This document shows positions 1-10,743 of a DNA stretch of 64,000 bases, piece by piece. The stretch covers positions 2,604,001 through 2,668,000 of the forward strand of contig VNKQ01000002.1 of assembly GCA_016508695.1 (NCBI GenBank). Direction: 5' to 3'. How positions within the stretch are numbered: the stretch's first letter is position 1; every line of letters starts with the position of its first letter. The translations under genes and the position numbers were made by a program. Under the pieces are notes generated by a model. The model was not told the origin of the DNA and searched no databases. It saw only the letters and a list, made by a program, of their open reading frames with translations. The DNA comes from Hyphodiscus hymeniophilus (Eukaryota > Ascomycota > Leotiomycetes > Helotiales > Hyphodiscaceae).

Positions 1-306
1 TCTTGAATTTGTTCATGCTACACAAGGTGGAGCCGCGATCAAGCAAACCCTCTTTAGGGTCGACAGCACAGGGCTTTCCCCCTGAAACTCTAAAGAGAGA
101 AGAGCAGCAGGGTATCTTTCCCTCGTAAAGCGCATATCAAACCCGAACCTTGCTTCACATATCCATTCCGATAACCAGCAATGACCGTGAGATTTTTTTC
201 TTGTTTCGCAAATACAAAGATCCTAGCTCAAGCCCACTTGCAGATTCGCCAGTTCGGAAATTCCTCATTGGCTGGTACACTCGTAAGCCATGGTCTAGGT
301 CTTTAT
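1..306. other. 3' flank of the S0 gene; no gene seen
   Basis: I see no coding exon here. It should contain the 3' UTR of the minus-strand ribosomal protein gene that ends at 307. Open frames on the plus strand across 150-660 are antisense shadows of that gene. Confidence 0.5.
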
Positions 307-1323
307 TTACCACTCGGAGGCCTTCGTGGCATCTGCAGCACCCCACTCGGCCGTCGTTCCTTGAGCCGCGGGAGCAGCAGACCAGTCCTCCGCACCAGCA
401 TCCCATCCAGCACCTGGGGCAGCAGGCGTGGCGGTGGCACCAGCGCCGAAAGCAGCAGCTCCAGCTCCAGATACCTCCCAGTCACCACCCGAGGTTGCGA
501 AACCAGTGTCAACGGCCGCAGCTCCGACCTCGTCAACGCCAGCCTTCTCTTCGATAGCCTCCTTGTTCTCTGTCGTACTGTTAGCATTGTGTGGTATAGG
601 ACTGGGAACGGATATGTACCCTCAGCTTCGGGATCACGGTAGAAGTACAAATCAACCATGACATCCCACTCAGCTTCACGGTTGGCAATGGAGCCACGAA
701 GACGGAGGACCTCACGAGCCAACATCCACCAGACCAAACCAATAGCATGACGACCCTTGTTGTTGGTTGGGATAGCAACGTCGACGAACTCAGTAGGAGA
801 GTCGGTATCGCAGAGGGCAATGACGGGAATGTTGACGTAGGAAGCCTCCTTGATAGCTTGAGCGTCGGTGCGGGGATCAGTAACGATGATGAGGCGGGGT
901 TCCTTAAAGGAGCGGGTGATGTAGTTGGTGAAGTTACCGGGAGTGAAACGACCTGCGATGGCGACAGCTCCAGTGTGTGCGGCGAACTTCAGGACAGCGC
1001 GCTGGCCATAAGGACGGGCGGAGATGACACAGATATCAGCGGGGTTGTCGACGGCTGCGATGATGCGGGCTGCGAGGACGATCTTCTCCCTATGGTGAGG
1101 TGTTAGTGTTGAGTTCCTGCCAACTTCCAGGATTCACCAGAGGGCACACATACCAGGTCTTGCCAATGTTGATAACATTAATTCCATCAGGGCGAGTCTT
1201 CCAGAGGTAAGGTTCCATGTGAACTTGCATGTTCTTGGATCCCAGATGGCATTGAGCTGCGAGGAGCATCTCGATGTCTTGAGGAGTGGCATTGAAGATC
1301 GGGGGGAGTTGCGAAGGCGCCAT
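307..1323 (-). CDS. rps0: 40S ribosomal protein S0 (uS2, RPSA family)
   Basis: Cytosolic small-subunit ribosomal protein of the uS2 family, needed for late 20S pre-rRNA processing and 40S assembly. Three exons fit: 1323-1154, 1089-620 and 569-307 (300 aa, frame closes exactly). Introns are 1153-1090 (GTATGT..TAG) and 619-570 (GTACAT..CAG). The start reads MAPSQLPPIFNAT, followed by the conserved MLAAQCHLGSKN stretch; exon 2 carries ISARPYGQRAVLKFAAHTGA and the GRFTPG segment typical of S0. The C-terminal ~90 residues are Ala/Gly-rich with spaced acidic-Trp elements (GDWEV, AEDWSA, AEWGA), as in eukaryotic S0/laminin-receptor proteins, and end in SEW. The ATG at 1323 is chosen because the family begins there, although the frame is open further upstream. 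It is divergent from the mitochondrial S15 gene. Confidence 0.95.
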
Positions 1324-1544
1324 GTTTGCGATCTGACTTTTGATGAGAGTCAAATTCGAAAATGGTGTTGGTGTTGTGTGCGATATTTCGGTCTTCAAAT
1401 CGCGAACTTTGAAGAAATTGCTGGTGGGAATAAGCGAGCGCGGTGCCGTTCCGTGAGTTGGCGCTAGTCCATACAGAGACTCGGCGATTTCTTTCGAAGA
1501 CATCGACTTGGAAAGGCGACTTGAGAACAGTTCTGTAAAGCACG
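1324..1544. promoter_or_regulatory. Shared divergent promoter region of rps0 and mitochondrial uS15 gene
   Basis: 221 bp separate the two start codons, so promoters and 5' UTRs of a cytosolic and a mitochondrial ribosomal protein gene must lie here. No TATA box or named site was identified. A 5' UTR intron cannot be excluded. Confidence 0.5.
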
Positions 1545-2550
1545 ATGCCTCCTCGAATACCTGTCCCATCACGCGTGTCTACCCGTGAGTATTCATTGTT
1601 ACGGTTTCTCTCCGAGAGTATCAAACTAATCGATTGAAGTCTGTTTCCGTCCTGCTGCCAAATCCAATGGCCTCCCAATCACCTCCGTGGCCAATGTAGC
1701 AACAATGGCCCAAAGAAGGAAGCATAAAGATCCCTACGCATTAACCCAATCCAAACAACGGAAATCGGTAAATTTAGCACGACGAGAAGTCCTCGCTGTG
1801 GAGCGAAGGGAAGCAATGGGCGATCCAGTTCGAGGCGTTTCAACACCATTTCTCGAATCCTTCGACAACGTAGGGGGCTCAGCAGTTCTCATGACTACCA
1901 CAAGTACTGGCTCTCCAAAAGATGGAGTTCAGATCACCACAAAGAACGCACTTCTTAATCACTTCCTAACACCCACCGAACTTGAAGAATCGATCAAGCA
2001 TTCCCATTCTCTAACTGCGCCGATGGAACCCAAGAACAGAGATATCACAGACCCAGTAAAGGAAGCAGAGGAGAAACAGAAGCATCTGGATGGCCATGCA
2101 AGAGCTACGACGGCATTGGCGAGGATAGTCAGTTTGGCAAATGCGAGTCAAAAGGACAAGACGAGAGCCAACATCCAGAGATGTGTGGAAACCTTCGGGC
2201 GACACAATACCGATGAAATTCTACGTCCTAGAGCTGCCATCAACCCGCATTTTGCGGATAAGACTGTTGAGGGATCGGGTAAAGCGCCTCGAGCTGGTCC
2301 GGATACAGGGAGTTCGGAAGTCCAGATTGCGGTTCTGACAGCGAAGATTAGAGTCCTTGCTACTCGTTTAGAAATGAAAGGGGGCCAGAAGGATAAGGTG
2401 AATAAAAGGAATCTGAGGGTACTCGTTCATAAACGGCAGAAGTTGTTACAATATTTGAGGAGGAAGGAAAGAGGGGGTGATCGATGGACAAATTTGGTAG
2501 GGACATTGGGTCTGTCTGAAGGTACTTGGAAGGGCGAAATCAGCTTGTAG
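1545..2550 (+). CDS. mrps28: Mitochondrial small-subunit ribosomal protein uS15m (bacterial S15 family)
   Basis: Component of the mitochondrial ribosome small subunit. Two exons: 1545-1584 and 1640-2550 (316 aa), with intron 1585-1639 (GTGAGT.., branch CTAAT, acceptor GAAG). Exon 1 encodes MPPRIPVPSRVST and provides a presumed mitochondrial presequence rich in Arg/Ser/Pro. Residues ~237-310 form the S15 domain: GSSEVQIAVLTAKI, then the basic KRNLRVLVHKRQKLLQYLRR and a WTNLVGTLGL end. The ~230-residue N-terminal extension is normal for fungal mitochondrial S15. The spliced start was preferred over starting at the internal ATG at 1705 because splice signals, phase and presequence all agree. The symbol follows the yeast name and is by homology only. 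Confidence 0.9.
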
Positions 2551-2752
2551 GGTTATAATATCACATTGACGAAGGGTGTACAATATAGGAATGTGTGTCA
2601 ATCAGTCTCGAATTGATGTCCCAAACCTCCTAGCGCCTTCCGCCTATCATAACATACTCGAGCAATGAGCTGGGGTGTAAAGAGACTATTGAACAACACG
2701 CCTATCTAGAATACACTAATGTAGTTATTAATCCTCTCTTTTTGGTTCTGCG

Positions 2753-3950
2753 CTATGCACTCAGCAATCCAGGTAATGTTCCGAATTTCCTATTCAAATT
2801 AGCACCGTTGAAAAACTTAGAGAAGGCCAAGTATACCTGCTCCCGAAGCTTCACCCACGCGTAGACAATAGCGTGTGAAAATTGCCTCGTGAAAGCACCC
2901 TTGGAGATCTCCATCTCCTTCTGGTAGAACATATCTTCCAGACTCTTGCCCTCCCCACCTGCACCTCCACTCATGTTTCCAGCTCCAGCGCCACCGCTTT
3001 GTCCCATTCCAGTAGCATCGAAGAATCCCTTGAAGTCACTGATTCCCTCAACAGCCAATCTCACGCCTTCAATATCATCAGCTCTGGACAACATATACGT
3101 CCCTTCCGGATACAGACGTCCGAAGCTAGGATACAGTTTCTTGCGATCTTCCTTCCTCAACTCGGTTCCAAGGGAATTGAGAGTGATATTGATCGACCGT
3201 CTATCAGCCTCGAATTCTAAGATTTCTGACATAACATCTGATGTAGGGGTACCAGCCATTTCCGAGTCCGTATTGACGAAGTTGTGGAAATCCTCCAGAT
3301 AATTCTTATACAGCGTATTCCGGATAATCTCGATGTTCATTTCGTCCAGATCTTCGTGACTTAGGCTTCCCTTGAAATAGGGCGCCAGTGGTGTTTCTAC
3401 CAATACCGTGTTGTAGAGTTCTTCAATATTCGTTGCTACGCTGAGGACGGGCATAGCTTCGAACCAGCCCAAAGGATGGCATCGATCGAGGAGCTCGCGA
3501 GTGTCTCGCTCGTGAAGGGTGCCAGTGATAAGAAGTGCGACGTTGTCGATCATGTAACCATAAGTGAGGTAGTCCATGAACTTTGCGAGAGATCCGACAG
3601 CATTCGCTCGTACGTAGCGGAATTCTGCGATGAGTTTGTCGGTCGTCTTTGCAGCCAGTGTGGAGGTCGATGGATTTGGTGGAAGAGAGGCAAGGAAATC
3701 GCCGTATGCAGGGCCGAGTTGAAGCTTCAGGTCTGATACGGAGTCAGTCAAATACTTGAGAGTTTCTGCTGGTAACGCTACCATCAATCGTCTCGCATTG
3801 TGTTAAGTTGTTGTAGTTTTGTCCAGTTAAGAGGCCATTGCGATAACCTCTGACGATGCCCTCAATGTAGCTATTCCCATTAGCAACTGAATAGTAGAGC
3901 GCTTTCGAAGCTTCCTACCCATTGTTGACATTGAAGAAGAGACCCTCCAT
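2753..3950 (-). CDS. vma6: V-type proton ATPase V0 subunit d
   Basis: Peripheral subunit of the membrane V0 sector of the vacuolar H+-ATPase, coupling the rotor ring to the central stalk. Three exons: 3950-3919, 3870-3782 and 3732-2753 (366 aa, about the usual family length), with introns 3918-3871 and 3781-3733. The start MEGLFFNVNNG is the hallmark N-terminus, followed by GYIEGIVRGYRNGLLT. Later segments YVRANAVGSLAKFMDYLTYG, MIDNVALLITGT, CHPLGWFE and LYPEGTYMLSRADD are all characteristic. A Gly/Ala/Ser-rich loop (GGAGAGNMSGGAGGEGKS) sits near residue 300, as in other filamentous fungi. It is divergent from nop58, with 215 bp between start codons. Confidence 0.95.
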
Positions 3951-4165
3951 CTTGGTGGAAATTGTTGGATGTCTGAATCGTTCAAGTCTTCTTGGGCTCT
4001 CTTTCCAGAGGCGTACCTTGAGTCCAGAGGTAGTAAGGATCACGTGCAGAGTGCGCTAGTTCAATGTGGAGACCTCCAAAGAAATTCAATTTTTTCCGAA
4101 GTCAATTTTGTGAAAGCGCAACACCAACGGGTACTACCACGAAGAGTATTTTTCCCACTCTCAAC
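3951..4165. promoter_or_regulatory. Shared divergent promoter region of vma6 and nop58
   Basis: 215 bp between two start codons on opposite strands. Both transcripts must initiate in or near this segment. No specific element was recognised. Confidence 0.45.
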
Positions 4166-6295
4166 ATGGGTCTATTCGTTCTCCAGGAAACGGCGGCTGG
4201 TTTTGCACTTTTTAAGGCCAAGGATAAGAAAGTTCTGAAGAAGGATGATTTCTCTGCAGAGGTTGAGACTGCTGAGGGCATCAATGGACTGTGAGTGTGA
4301 TTGAAAGCGCACAACTACCCATTGCGAATCAGGAATTGACTTGCCGTTTGCAGACTAAAACTGAAGCATTTCGAGAAGTTCGACAGTGCTGCAACAGCTT
4401 TGGAGGAAGTTGCTGCTCTCGTTGAAGGGAAAGTTTCACCTATGCTAGCAAAACTTCTGGACTCCCTCAAAGATGAGAAGAAGGCTTCGCTGGCTGTGGC
4501 AGACCCGAAACTTGGCCAAGCTATTAACAAGCTTCCGGGGCTTACCCTCACGCCGATATCCGACTCTTCTACGAACGACATCTATCGTGCGATCCGCGAT
4601 CACCTCCCCTCCCTCATCCCAGGGCTCCTCCCCGAAACAATCTCAACTATGTCTTTGGGTCTTTCCCACTCTCTCTCACGTCACAAACTCAAGTTCTCAC
4701 CAGACAAGGTTGATACCATGATTGTCCAAGCTATCTCGCTTCTTGACGATTTGGATAAAGAACTGAATACGTATGCTATGCGTGTGAAGGAATGGTATGG
4801 ATGGCATTTCCCTGAGATGGGGCGTATTGTGAACGATAACTTGGCCTACGCTAGAGTTATATTGAAGGTTGGCATGCGCTCGAATACGTCGAACACAGAC
4901 CTCTCAGATATCCTGCCGGAAGAGATCGAGACAGCAATTAAGGCCGCAGCTGAAGTCAGTATGGGTACTGAGATCACTGAGGAGGATTTGGACAACATTC
5001 AACTTTTGGCGGAGCAAGTGGTTGGCTTTACAGAGTACCGACAACAACTCTCGAGCTACCTCACCACCCGTATGCAAGCCATTGCACCTAATTTGACCGA
5101 ACTTGTTGGAGATCTTGTTGGAGCTCGATTGATTGCACACGCCGGATCCCTGATGAGTCTCGCAAAGAGCCCTGCCAGTACCATTCAAATTCTTGGTGCC
5201 GAGAAGGCACTGTTCAGAGCATTGAAGACCAAGCATGACACTCCCAAATATGGTCTCATCTACCACGCATCATTGGTCGGTCAAGCTACAGGAAAGAACA
5301 AGGGCAAGATTGCGCGTATGTTGGCCGCCAAAGCAGCCATTGGTCTTCGCGTGGATGCTCTTTCATCTTGGAGTGCGGAGGGCGAAGGCGCGGGTGACGA
5401 CGTGGATGAAGAAGAGCGATCAGCTCATGGTGTCATGTCGCGCTCGAAGATCGAGAACCAGCTTCGTAAGCTGGAAGGCAAGCCCCTGCTTCCAAGAGGC
5501 GTCGCTGTTGGACCGAATGGAAAGGCTGCCGCCCCTGGAAAGTGGGAAATCAAGGAGGCACGTAAATATAATGCGGACGCTGATGGACTTGCTGGTGACG
5601 AGCCTGCTGCTGTTGCCCCCATCACGCCAAAATCCGAGAAGAAGTCAAAGAAAGAAAAGAAAGAAAAGAAGGAGAAAGTCGAAGTCGAAGCACCACCAAA
5701 GAAGTTGATCGAAGAGGTTCAAACAGAAGATGAGCAGGATTCTGATGCCGAGGATTCCGACGAAGAAATGGCAGATGTAGATGCTGGCCTGGGGCTTGTC
5801 GCACCGAGCTCGAACGGTACCAAAGCTAAGATTGTTGGAGACGAGACCAATGGTGCCAACGATTCCGAGACCTCGGATGACGACCGGGGGAAGTCGAAGC
5901 AGTGGACTTCTTCAATTCTTGGTAACACCAAGGCAGCGAAGAAGGCAAGGAAAGTGGAGCGCCACCAGCGAAAGCTAGCGAAGGCCACTGGAAAGAAAGT
6001 GAAGGAGGCTGCTAAGCCGAAGCCAATGACGCTGGAAATAGACCCTGACGTCGCACTTGCCGCAGCAGCTGGTATCAGCCTCGAGAAATACAAACGCAAG
6101 GCAGCTCGTGGAGCCATCGAGATCGGGTCCGATGGACAGCCAATTGTTCACTCCAAGAAGGACCTCAAGAAGCAGAAGAAGCTCGAGGCCAAGCTAGCAT
6201 CGGCAACTCCAGATACTAGCAGTAAGAAGCGGAAGTTGGACGATGAAGCGGTAGAGAAATCCGAAAAGAAGAAGAAAAAGAAGCACAGTATATAG
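4166..6295 (+). CDS. nop58: Nucleolar protein Nop58 (box C/D snoRNP core)
   Basis: Core protein of box C/D snoRNPs, which guide 2'-O-methylation of rRNA in the nucleolus together with Nop56, Snu13 and fibrillarin. Two exons: 4166-4290 and 4354-6295 (688 aa), intron 4291-4353 (GTGAGT..CAG). The N-terminus MGLFVLQETAAGFALFK is the NOP5NT domain. The Nop domain follows, with GRIVNDNLAYARVILKVGMR, IAPNLTELVGDLVGARLIAHAGSL and the ILGAEKALFRALKTKHDTPKYGLIYHASLVGQ block. The last ~280 residues are lysine/acid-rich KKE/D tails with several KKSKKEKKEKKEK-like runs and end in KKKKKKHSI. That tail makes the protein clearly longer than the ~510-residue yeast protein. Confidence 0.95.
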
Positions 6296-6822
6296 TTGCT
6301 TTGGGATTATTTGGTCTGGTTTCTGTATCATAATGCCCCTTGGTCATTGGCGTGTTGGACGGGTCTGGTTTTGTACGGCGTAAATGGATGGAAGGATACT
6401 TCCAACACTGTGAGGTTGCATAAAATTCAGAGTTGCATAGTCAAGCTTCATTGTCCCGCGCTCCCTTGAACTCGTTTATGTGACTGTGAACTTACAGTAT
6501 GCAAGCTGTCTCGCTTTCCAGTCAATTGTCTCACCCCTACCTCTGGTGGCTGGTCTTCGTATTGATGATTTAAATTATTGAAATGGTTAGAGCGATCTGG
6601 ACGAGCGAATAGGTATTTAACCAATGCAGCTGCTTCAAAATTCGCCATTAGTTTTGTTACTAATGTTAGTATGTAGCTCTTCACAGGCGAGGCTGAACTC
6701 TTCTTGCCTCGCTTACATAAGCAGTATCATTTCTTGGTCTGGAAATAGCTTCTACATCTCCAGCCTCGTTCTCTCATCCTCGAGCAAATTCAGGTCACCC
6801 CTAGTCCCAAACACAAGCCAAA
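6296..6822. other. Intergenic nop58-hub1
   Basis: No gene seen. It should hold the nop58 3' UTR and the promoter of the next gene; a pyrimidine-rich stretch (ctcgttctctcatcctcg) lies just upstream of the start at 6823. Confidence 0.5.
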
Positions 6823-7467
6823 ATGGCAGACCATAAATCGCGTTCTAGATCACCACCACCTGATCGGGAAAGACGTAGAAGTAGGTCTCCGCGAGGACGC
6901 GATGACCGTGATCGCCCTCGACGAGGCGGCGGCGGCGGCGGAGGAGGATTTCGATGGAAGGAGAAGCGCAGAGACAATGACGAACGAGATGGGGGAGAGA
7001 AGAGGCTAGAGAGAGGATACAGGAAACTATCAAGATCACCACGGCGAGAGCGCGAACGCGAGCGAGAACGAGCATCGGATAAGAAAGGTGGCGCATCAGT
7101 CGAGGACAAATTTGGAGTTGCAGAAAAATTCGGCACGTCCACATCATCGAGTAAGAAGCCCACAGAGGACGGAGATGGGGATAAACCACCAGAAAGAGCA
7201 CCTGCTGCTCCTGCGGTGAACAATGGAGAGCCGATGATCATTGTCCATGTGAATGATCGGTTGGGAACAAAGGCCGCGATTCCATGTTTGGCGAGCGATC
7301 CGATCAAGCTATTCAAGGCCCAGGTTGCAGCAAGAATTGGGAGACAGCCACATGAGATTCTTCTTAAGCGGCAAGGAGAGAGACCCTTCAAGGATCAGTT
7401 GACGTTGGAGGATTATGGTGTTAGTAATGGAGTTCAGATTGATTTGGAGATTGATACTGGGGAATAG
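6823..7467 (+). CDS. hub1: Hub1/UBL5-type ubiquitin-like protein with RS-rich N-terminal extension
   Basis: Single-exon 214-aa protein. The last ~77 residues match the small ubiquitin-like protein Hub1/UBL5, a splicing modifier that binds HIND motifs such as that of Snu66: NDRLG near the start of the fold, a hydrophobic-Cys strand, IGRQPHEILLKRQ, FKD, and a LEDYGVSNG turn. The first ~90 residues are Arg/Ser/Glu/Asp/Gly-rich (SRSRSPPPDRERRRSRSPRG, a polyglycine run, RERERERER), like the RS regions of spliceosomal proteins. A ~45-residue polar linker joins the two parts. Canonical Hub1 is only ~73 aa and ends in a Tyr-Tyr pair plus one residue; here the end is DLEIDTGE with no YY. RS-Ub fusion at this locus is seen directly; a spliceosomal role is inferred from both parts. 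Confidence 0.85.
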   Translation: MADHKSRSRSPPPDRERRRSRSPRGRDDRDRPRRGGGGGGGGFRWKEKRRDNDERDGGEKRLERGYRKLSRSPRRERERERERASDKKGGASVEDKFGVAEKFGTSTSSSKKPTEDGDGDKPPERAPAAPAVNNGEPMIIVHVNDRLGTKAAIPCLASDPIKLFKAQVAARIGRQPHEILLKRQGERPFKDQLTLEDYGVSNGVQIDLEIDTGE

Positions 7468-8546
7468 CGAGAAGTCTCCGATCTCAACGGGATCGGTAGA
7501 CAGGGCTCCGAATGCAATTGGCGTACATGAAGAATATACTGAGCCGAATCGAAAAGCGCTCCTTACAACTCATCAAATGGAATACCATGGGAGAGTGCGC
7601 GAAGAGTGTCTGCACTCGAAATGTGGTCTCTACAGGTAACTACTATTCAATGCATGAAGACAATGCGATGGCTTGTTCCAATGTCGTCGGCAATTCTCTC
7701 AGACCCCCTCTTGCTGCTTCTGCTTTCATTGTTTCCCCCAAGTCTTCTACGAGCCGTTTCTTACATATCTGTACACCTTCATATTTGCATTACATCAGAA
7801 ACATGTTGGCTGTCCCCAATTAATGCGTTGCCCTGGCAAAGTGACTCTCCGGTGATGCTAATCAACACCAGTGTGTTCCGAATTGCCTTGAGAAATTTGA
7901 TTTGTCCCTCCTAGAAGCTCTGCACTCTTCGTTTTGGCTCAACTTTATTTTCAGTGTCAATATCTCTAGTCCGTCTTTTCACACTAGGGTACAATATAGA
8001 TACATTTGACTAAAAGACCGTGCAAGTATCATGGCATTTGAATGTATCCAGGCAATGCGGGGTTGCGGGGAAACGAAGCCTGATTAAGATAACCGGTAAA
8101 ATAAAATTGCCGTTTCGAACAGATCACCTCGTCTCCAATTCCTCCACAAACCCCATGTACGAAGAATTGAGAAATAAACCTTCCTCACTTGGACCATTTG
8201 CGAATACAGACTGGAGCTTCTGGCCCCGAAGTTCGACTCGCGGCTAAGCTCGCACCGGAGCCGGCAATACTGCCTGTATTGTAATATATAACTGTTTTCA
8301 ACGCTAAGACCATAACAAGGGCTTAGCATATCAACTACGGCAACGTGGGAGCAGTTTCCAAATTGATGAGCTGTCACGAGCACAGAGGAGGCAAATGGCC
8401 GTGCAGGGGTCCAAATATATAATTGTTTCGACAGCGGCAACAGTGGAAAGAAACCCCCCAGCATATGCGAGTTTACAACACCTTGAGCTTCTCATTTGCC
8501 TCCTCTTGACGTTCACTGCTTGTACAGTTACTATCTGACGGCAACG
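7468..8546. other. Intergenic hub1-cip1
   Basis: About 1.1 kb without a recognisable gene. Several short open frames run through it but none has coding character or a family resemblance. The promoter of the secreted Cip1-like gene must be in the last part. Confidence 0.5.
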
Positions 8547-10130
8547 ATGGTTTTTGGTCAAGTCGCTCTCCTCGCCTTCGCGATATTGCCTTTTGCCCTC
8601 GCACAAACCTCCACCAACTTCGAAAGCGGCTGGGATCAAACTGCATGGCCCATCTACGCTCCCGATTGCAATCAGGTAATCATACTTTCATTACTTGTAG
8701 TAGAAGAGCTTGGTGCTGTGGAGGGTCTGTCCCCGAACAGTGCAACAAGCGTGTCTATATGCTATCGTGTCTTAAATATAAACACAACTTTCCGCTCTGG
8801 ACCTTGCCCTTCCCCAAATACCTCTGCAGCATGCTAAGAAGATGGACAGGGCGGTACAGTCACTCTTGACAGCACCACCGCACATAGTGGGACGAACTCC
8901 CTCAAAGTCACGAGTCCAGGCGGCTACTGTGGACACATTTTCTTCGGCACAACGGCAGTTCCCACCGGCGATGTTTACGTTAGGGTTTGGCTGTAAGAAT
9001 TTCTTCTGGCATATGATGTTGATTGGTTCAGTGTTCAAAGTCAGTGCTAACAATGATCTCTTTCTAGCAAAGCCACCAACGCTCTGACCGCCAACCACGT
9101 CTCCTTTATTACAATGCCTGACTCAGCCCAAGGGGCTGGCAAGCACCTTCGTATTGGTGGCCAGGACCAAGTACTTATGTACAACCGCGAGTCGGACGAT
9201 GCCACTCTTCCCGACATGTCCCCGCAAGGTGTTGCGACCTCTGAAGCCCTTCCCACTGGCGTATGGGAATGTTTCGAATATCACTTGGGTACCGACGGCA
9301 GCATTCAGACCTGGTTGAATAGCAACGCTATTGCCGGTCTTACCACTGCAGGCAACCTCAACGATAATGGTTGGAAAGGCAGCTCGATTATTCCTAAAAT
9401 TACTGGTGTCTATTTCGGTTGGGAATCATATGGTGGTGATGTCAACACCTTTGTGAGGATAATTTGCTCTTCATTTTCCCCCCTAGAGATACCAGTTACT
9501 GCTCCTATACTCTCGCAATATGTGCTCCCGATATTCTCCCGAGCACACGAAATCAGCTCTTTTCTCTTGAACTACGCTTGCCAGGAACTCGCTAACTCTC
9601 TAACCTTTCAGTGGTATGACGACGTTGCCGTCAGCTCAAGCCGCGTCGGGTGTTCTGTTGGTGGTTCATCTCCTTCATCGACGCCAGCTACGACGTTGAG
9701 TACGAGTGTTAAGACGGGCACTGCTTCAAGCACTGTTAAGATAAGCACCACTTCAAGCGCTGTGAAAACAAGCACTACTACAAGCTCTGCGAAGACCAGC
9801 TCTACGGCCGTGGTGGGGACGGTGCCGCTCTACGGACAATGTGTAAGTACCTCATCTCATACTAAACTCGCGTTCATTTGGGAGGGGATGGAGAATCAAG
9901 AGCTGCAACATGTCTCAAAAACAACCCATGTAGTGATGAGTAATGGATTCATGCAAGTTCATGGGACAGGTTTTTGACTTTGCATTTCCATCTCATTTTC
10001 TTTTTTTTTTTTTTCAGATTTCAGTACTAACTCATCGTAGGGTGGAATCGGCTGGACTGGCGGGACAGTTTGTGCGAGTGGCACTTGTACCTCCTATGGG
10101 TCTTATTACAGTCAGTGTGTGCCCTCATAG
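8547..10130 (+). CDS. cip1: Cip1-like secreted protein with C-terminal CBM1
   Basis: Five exons: 8547-8675, 8850-8992, 9068-9452, 9612-9842, 10041-10130 (325 aa; all phases close). Residues 1-20 are a signal peptide (MVFGQVALLAFAILPFALAQ). The mature N-terminal domain reads FESGWDQTAWPIYAPDCNQ, YCGHIFFGTTAVPTGDVYVR, GKHLRIGGQDQVLMYNRESD and WYDDVAV, matching Cip1 of Trichoderma reesei, whose fold is related to polysaccharide lyases of the PL7/PL20 type. A ~50-residue Ser/Thr linker (repeated KTST/KTSS) follows. The C-terminus is a family-1 cellulose-binding module: YGQC, GGIGWTGGTVCASGTC, then YYSQCVPS. The introns (174, 75, 159, 198 bp) are longer than those of the neighbours. It probably acts extracellularly on plant cell wall material, with expression induced on cellulose as in Trichoderma; that is inference. 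Confidence 0.93.
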
Positions 10131-10743
10131 GGAAATTGACGATTTCAAGTCTTGAAATTCAAAATCTCATTTGCTTGCTGTCGACTATTCTCTAGCTTTG
10201 GATTAGAATTGGAGCACATAAAGATGCCTTTGATCTGAATCTGAAAGTTCTTTCTGCAAGCTGTCAAGCCCGTTGCTCTTTTAGGATTTATGAAATGTGC
10301 TCCCTCTCATAAGAGCTTGTGGGATTTTCTGATAGCTACTGCTATTTACAAGGAACCCCACACGTCTCATCATCTGCTATGCCTCCTAGTCCACGTTTTC
10401 GCGGTAGGTGGGGCAAATTCTCAATTTGAGTACCAGGAGTTGTATTTGAAAGTCTCGTCATAATCGCCCAAGTTATGAGGACATTGTGAACTCAGTGTTC
10501 GCTCAATTTTTACAGCATAGCACGACGACCTAGGACTCTCAAGGTGGCCGACAATAGCAGGCAATGCCTATACGGAAGAGGAGTGGATAGTGCTTTGGAC
10601 AAGATGTGTACAATTCGAGCGTCGGAGCGAACGTTACGGATGAATTTCGTTTCGATTTCAAGATAATGGATATGGATGCTCTTCAGCACTTTAATCATAC
10701 ATTCATTCCTTGATTCAATAAGCGCCCAGTAACCTTCTCGGCC
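10131..10743. other. Intergenic cip1-membrane protein gene
   Basis: Convergent 3' ends lie on both sides, so this holds two 3' UTRs. I see no gene or structured element. Confidence 0.45.
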
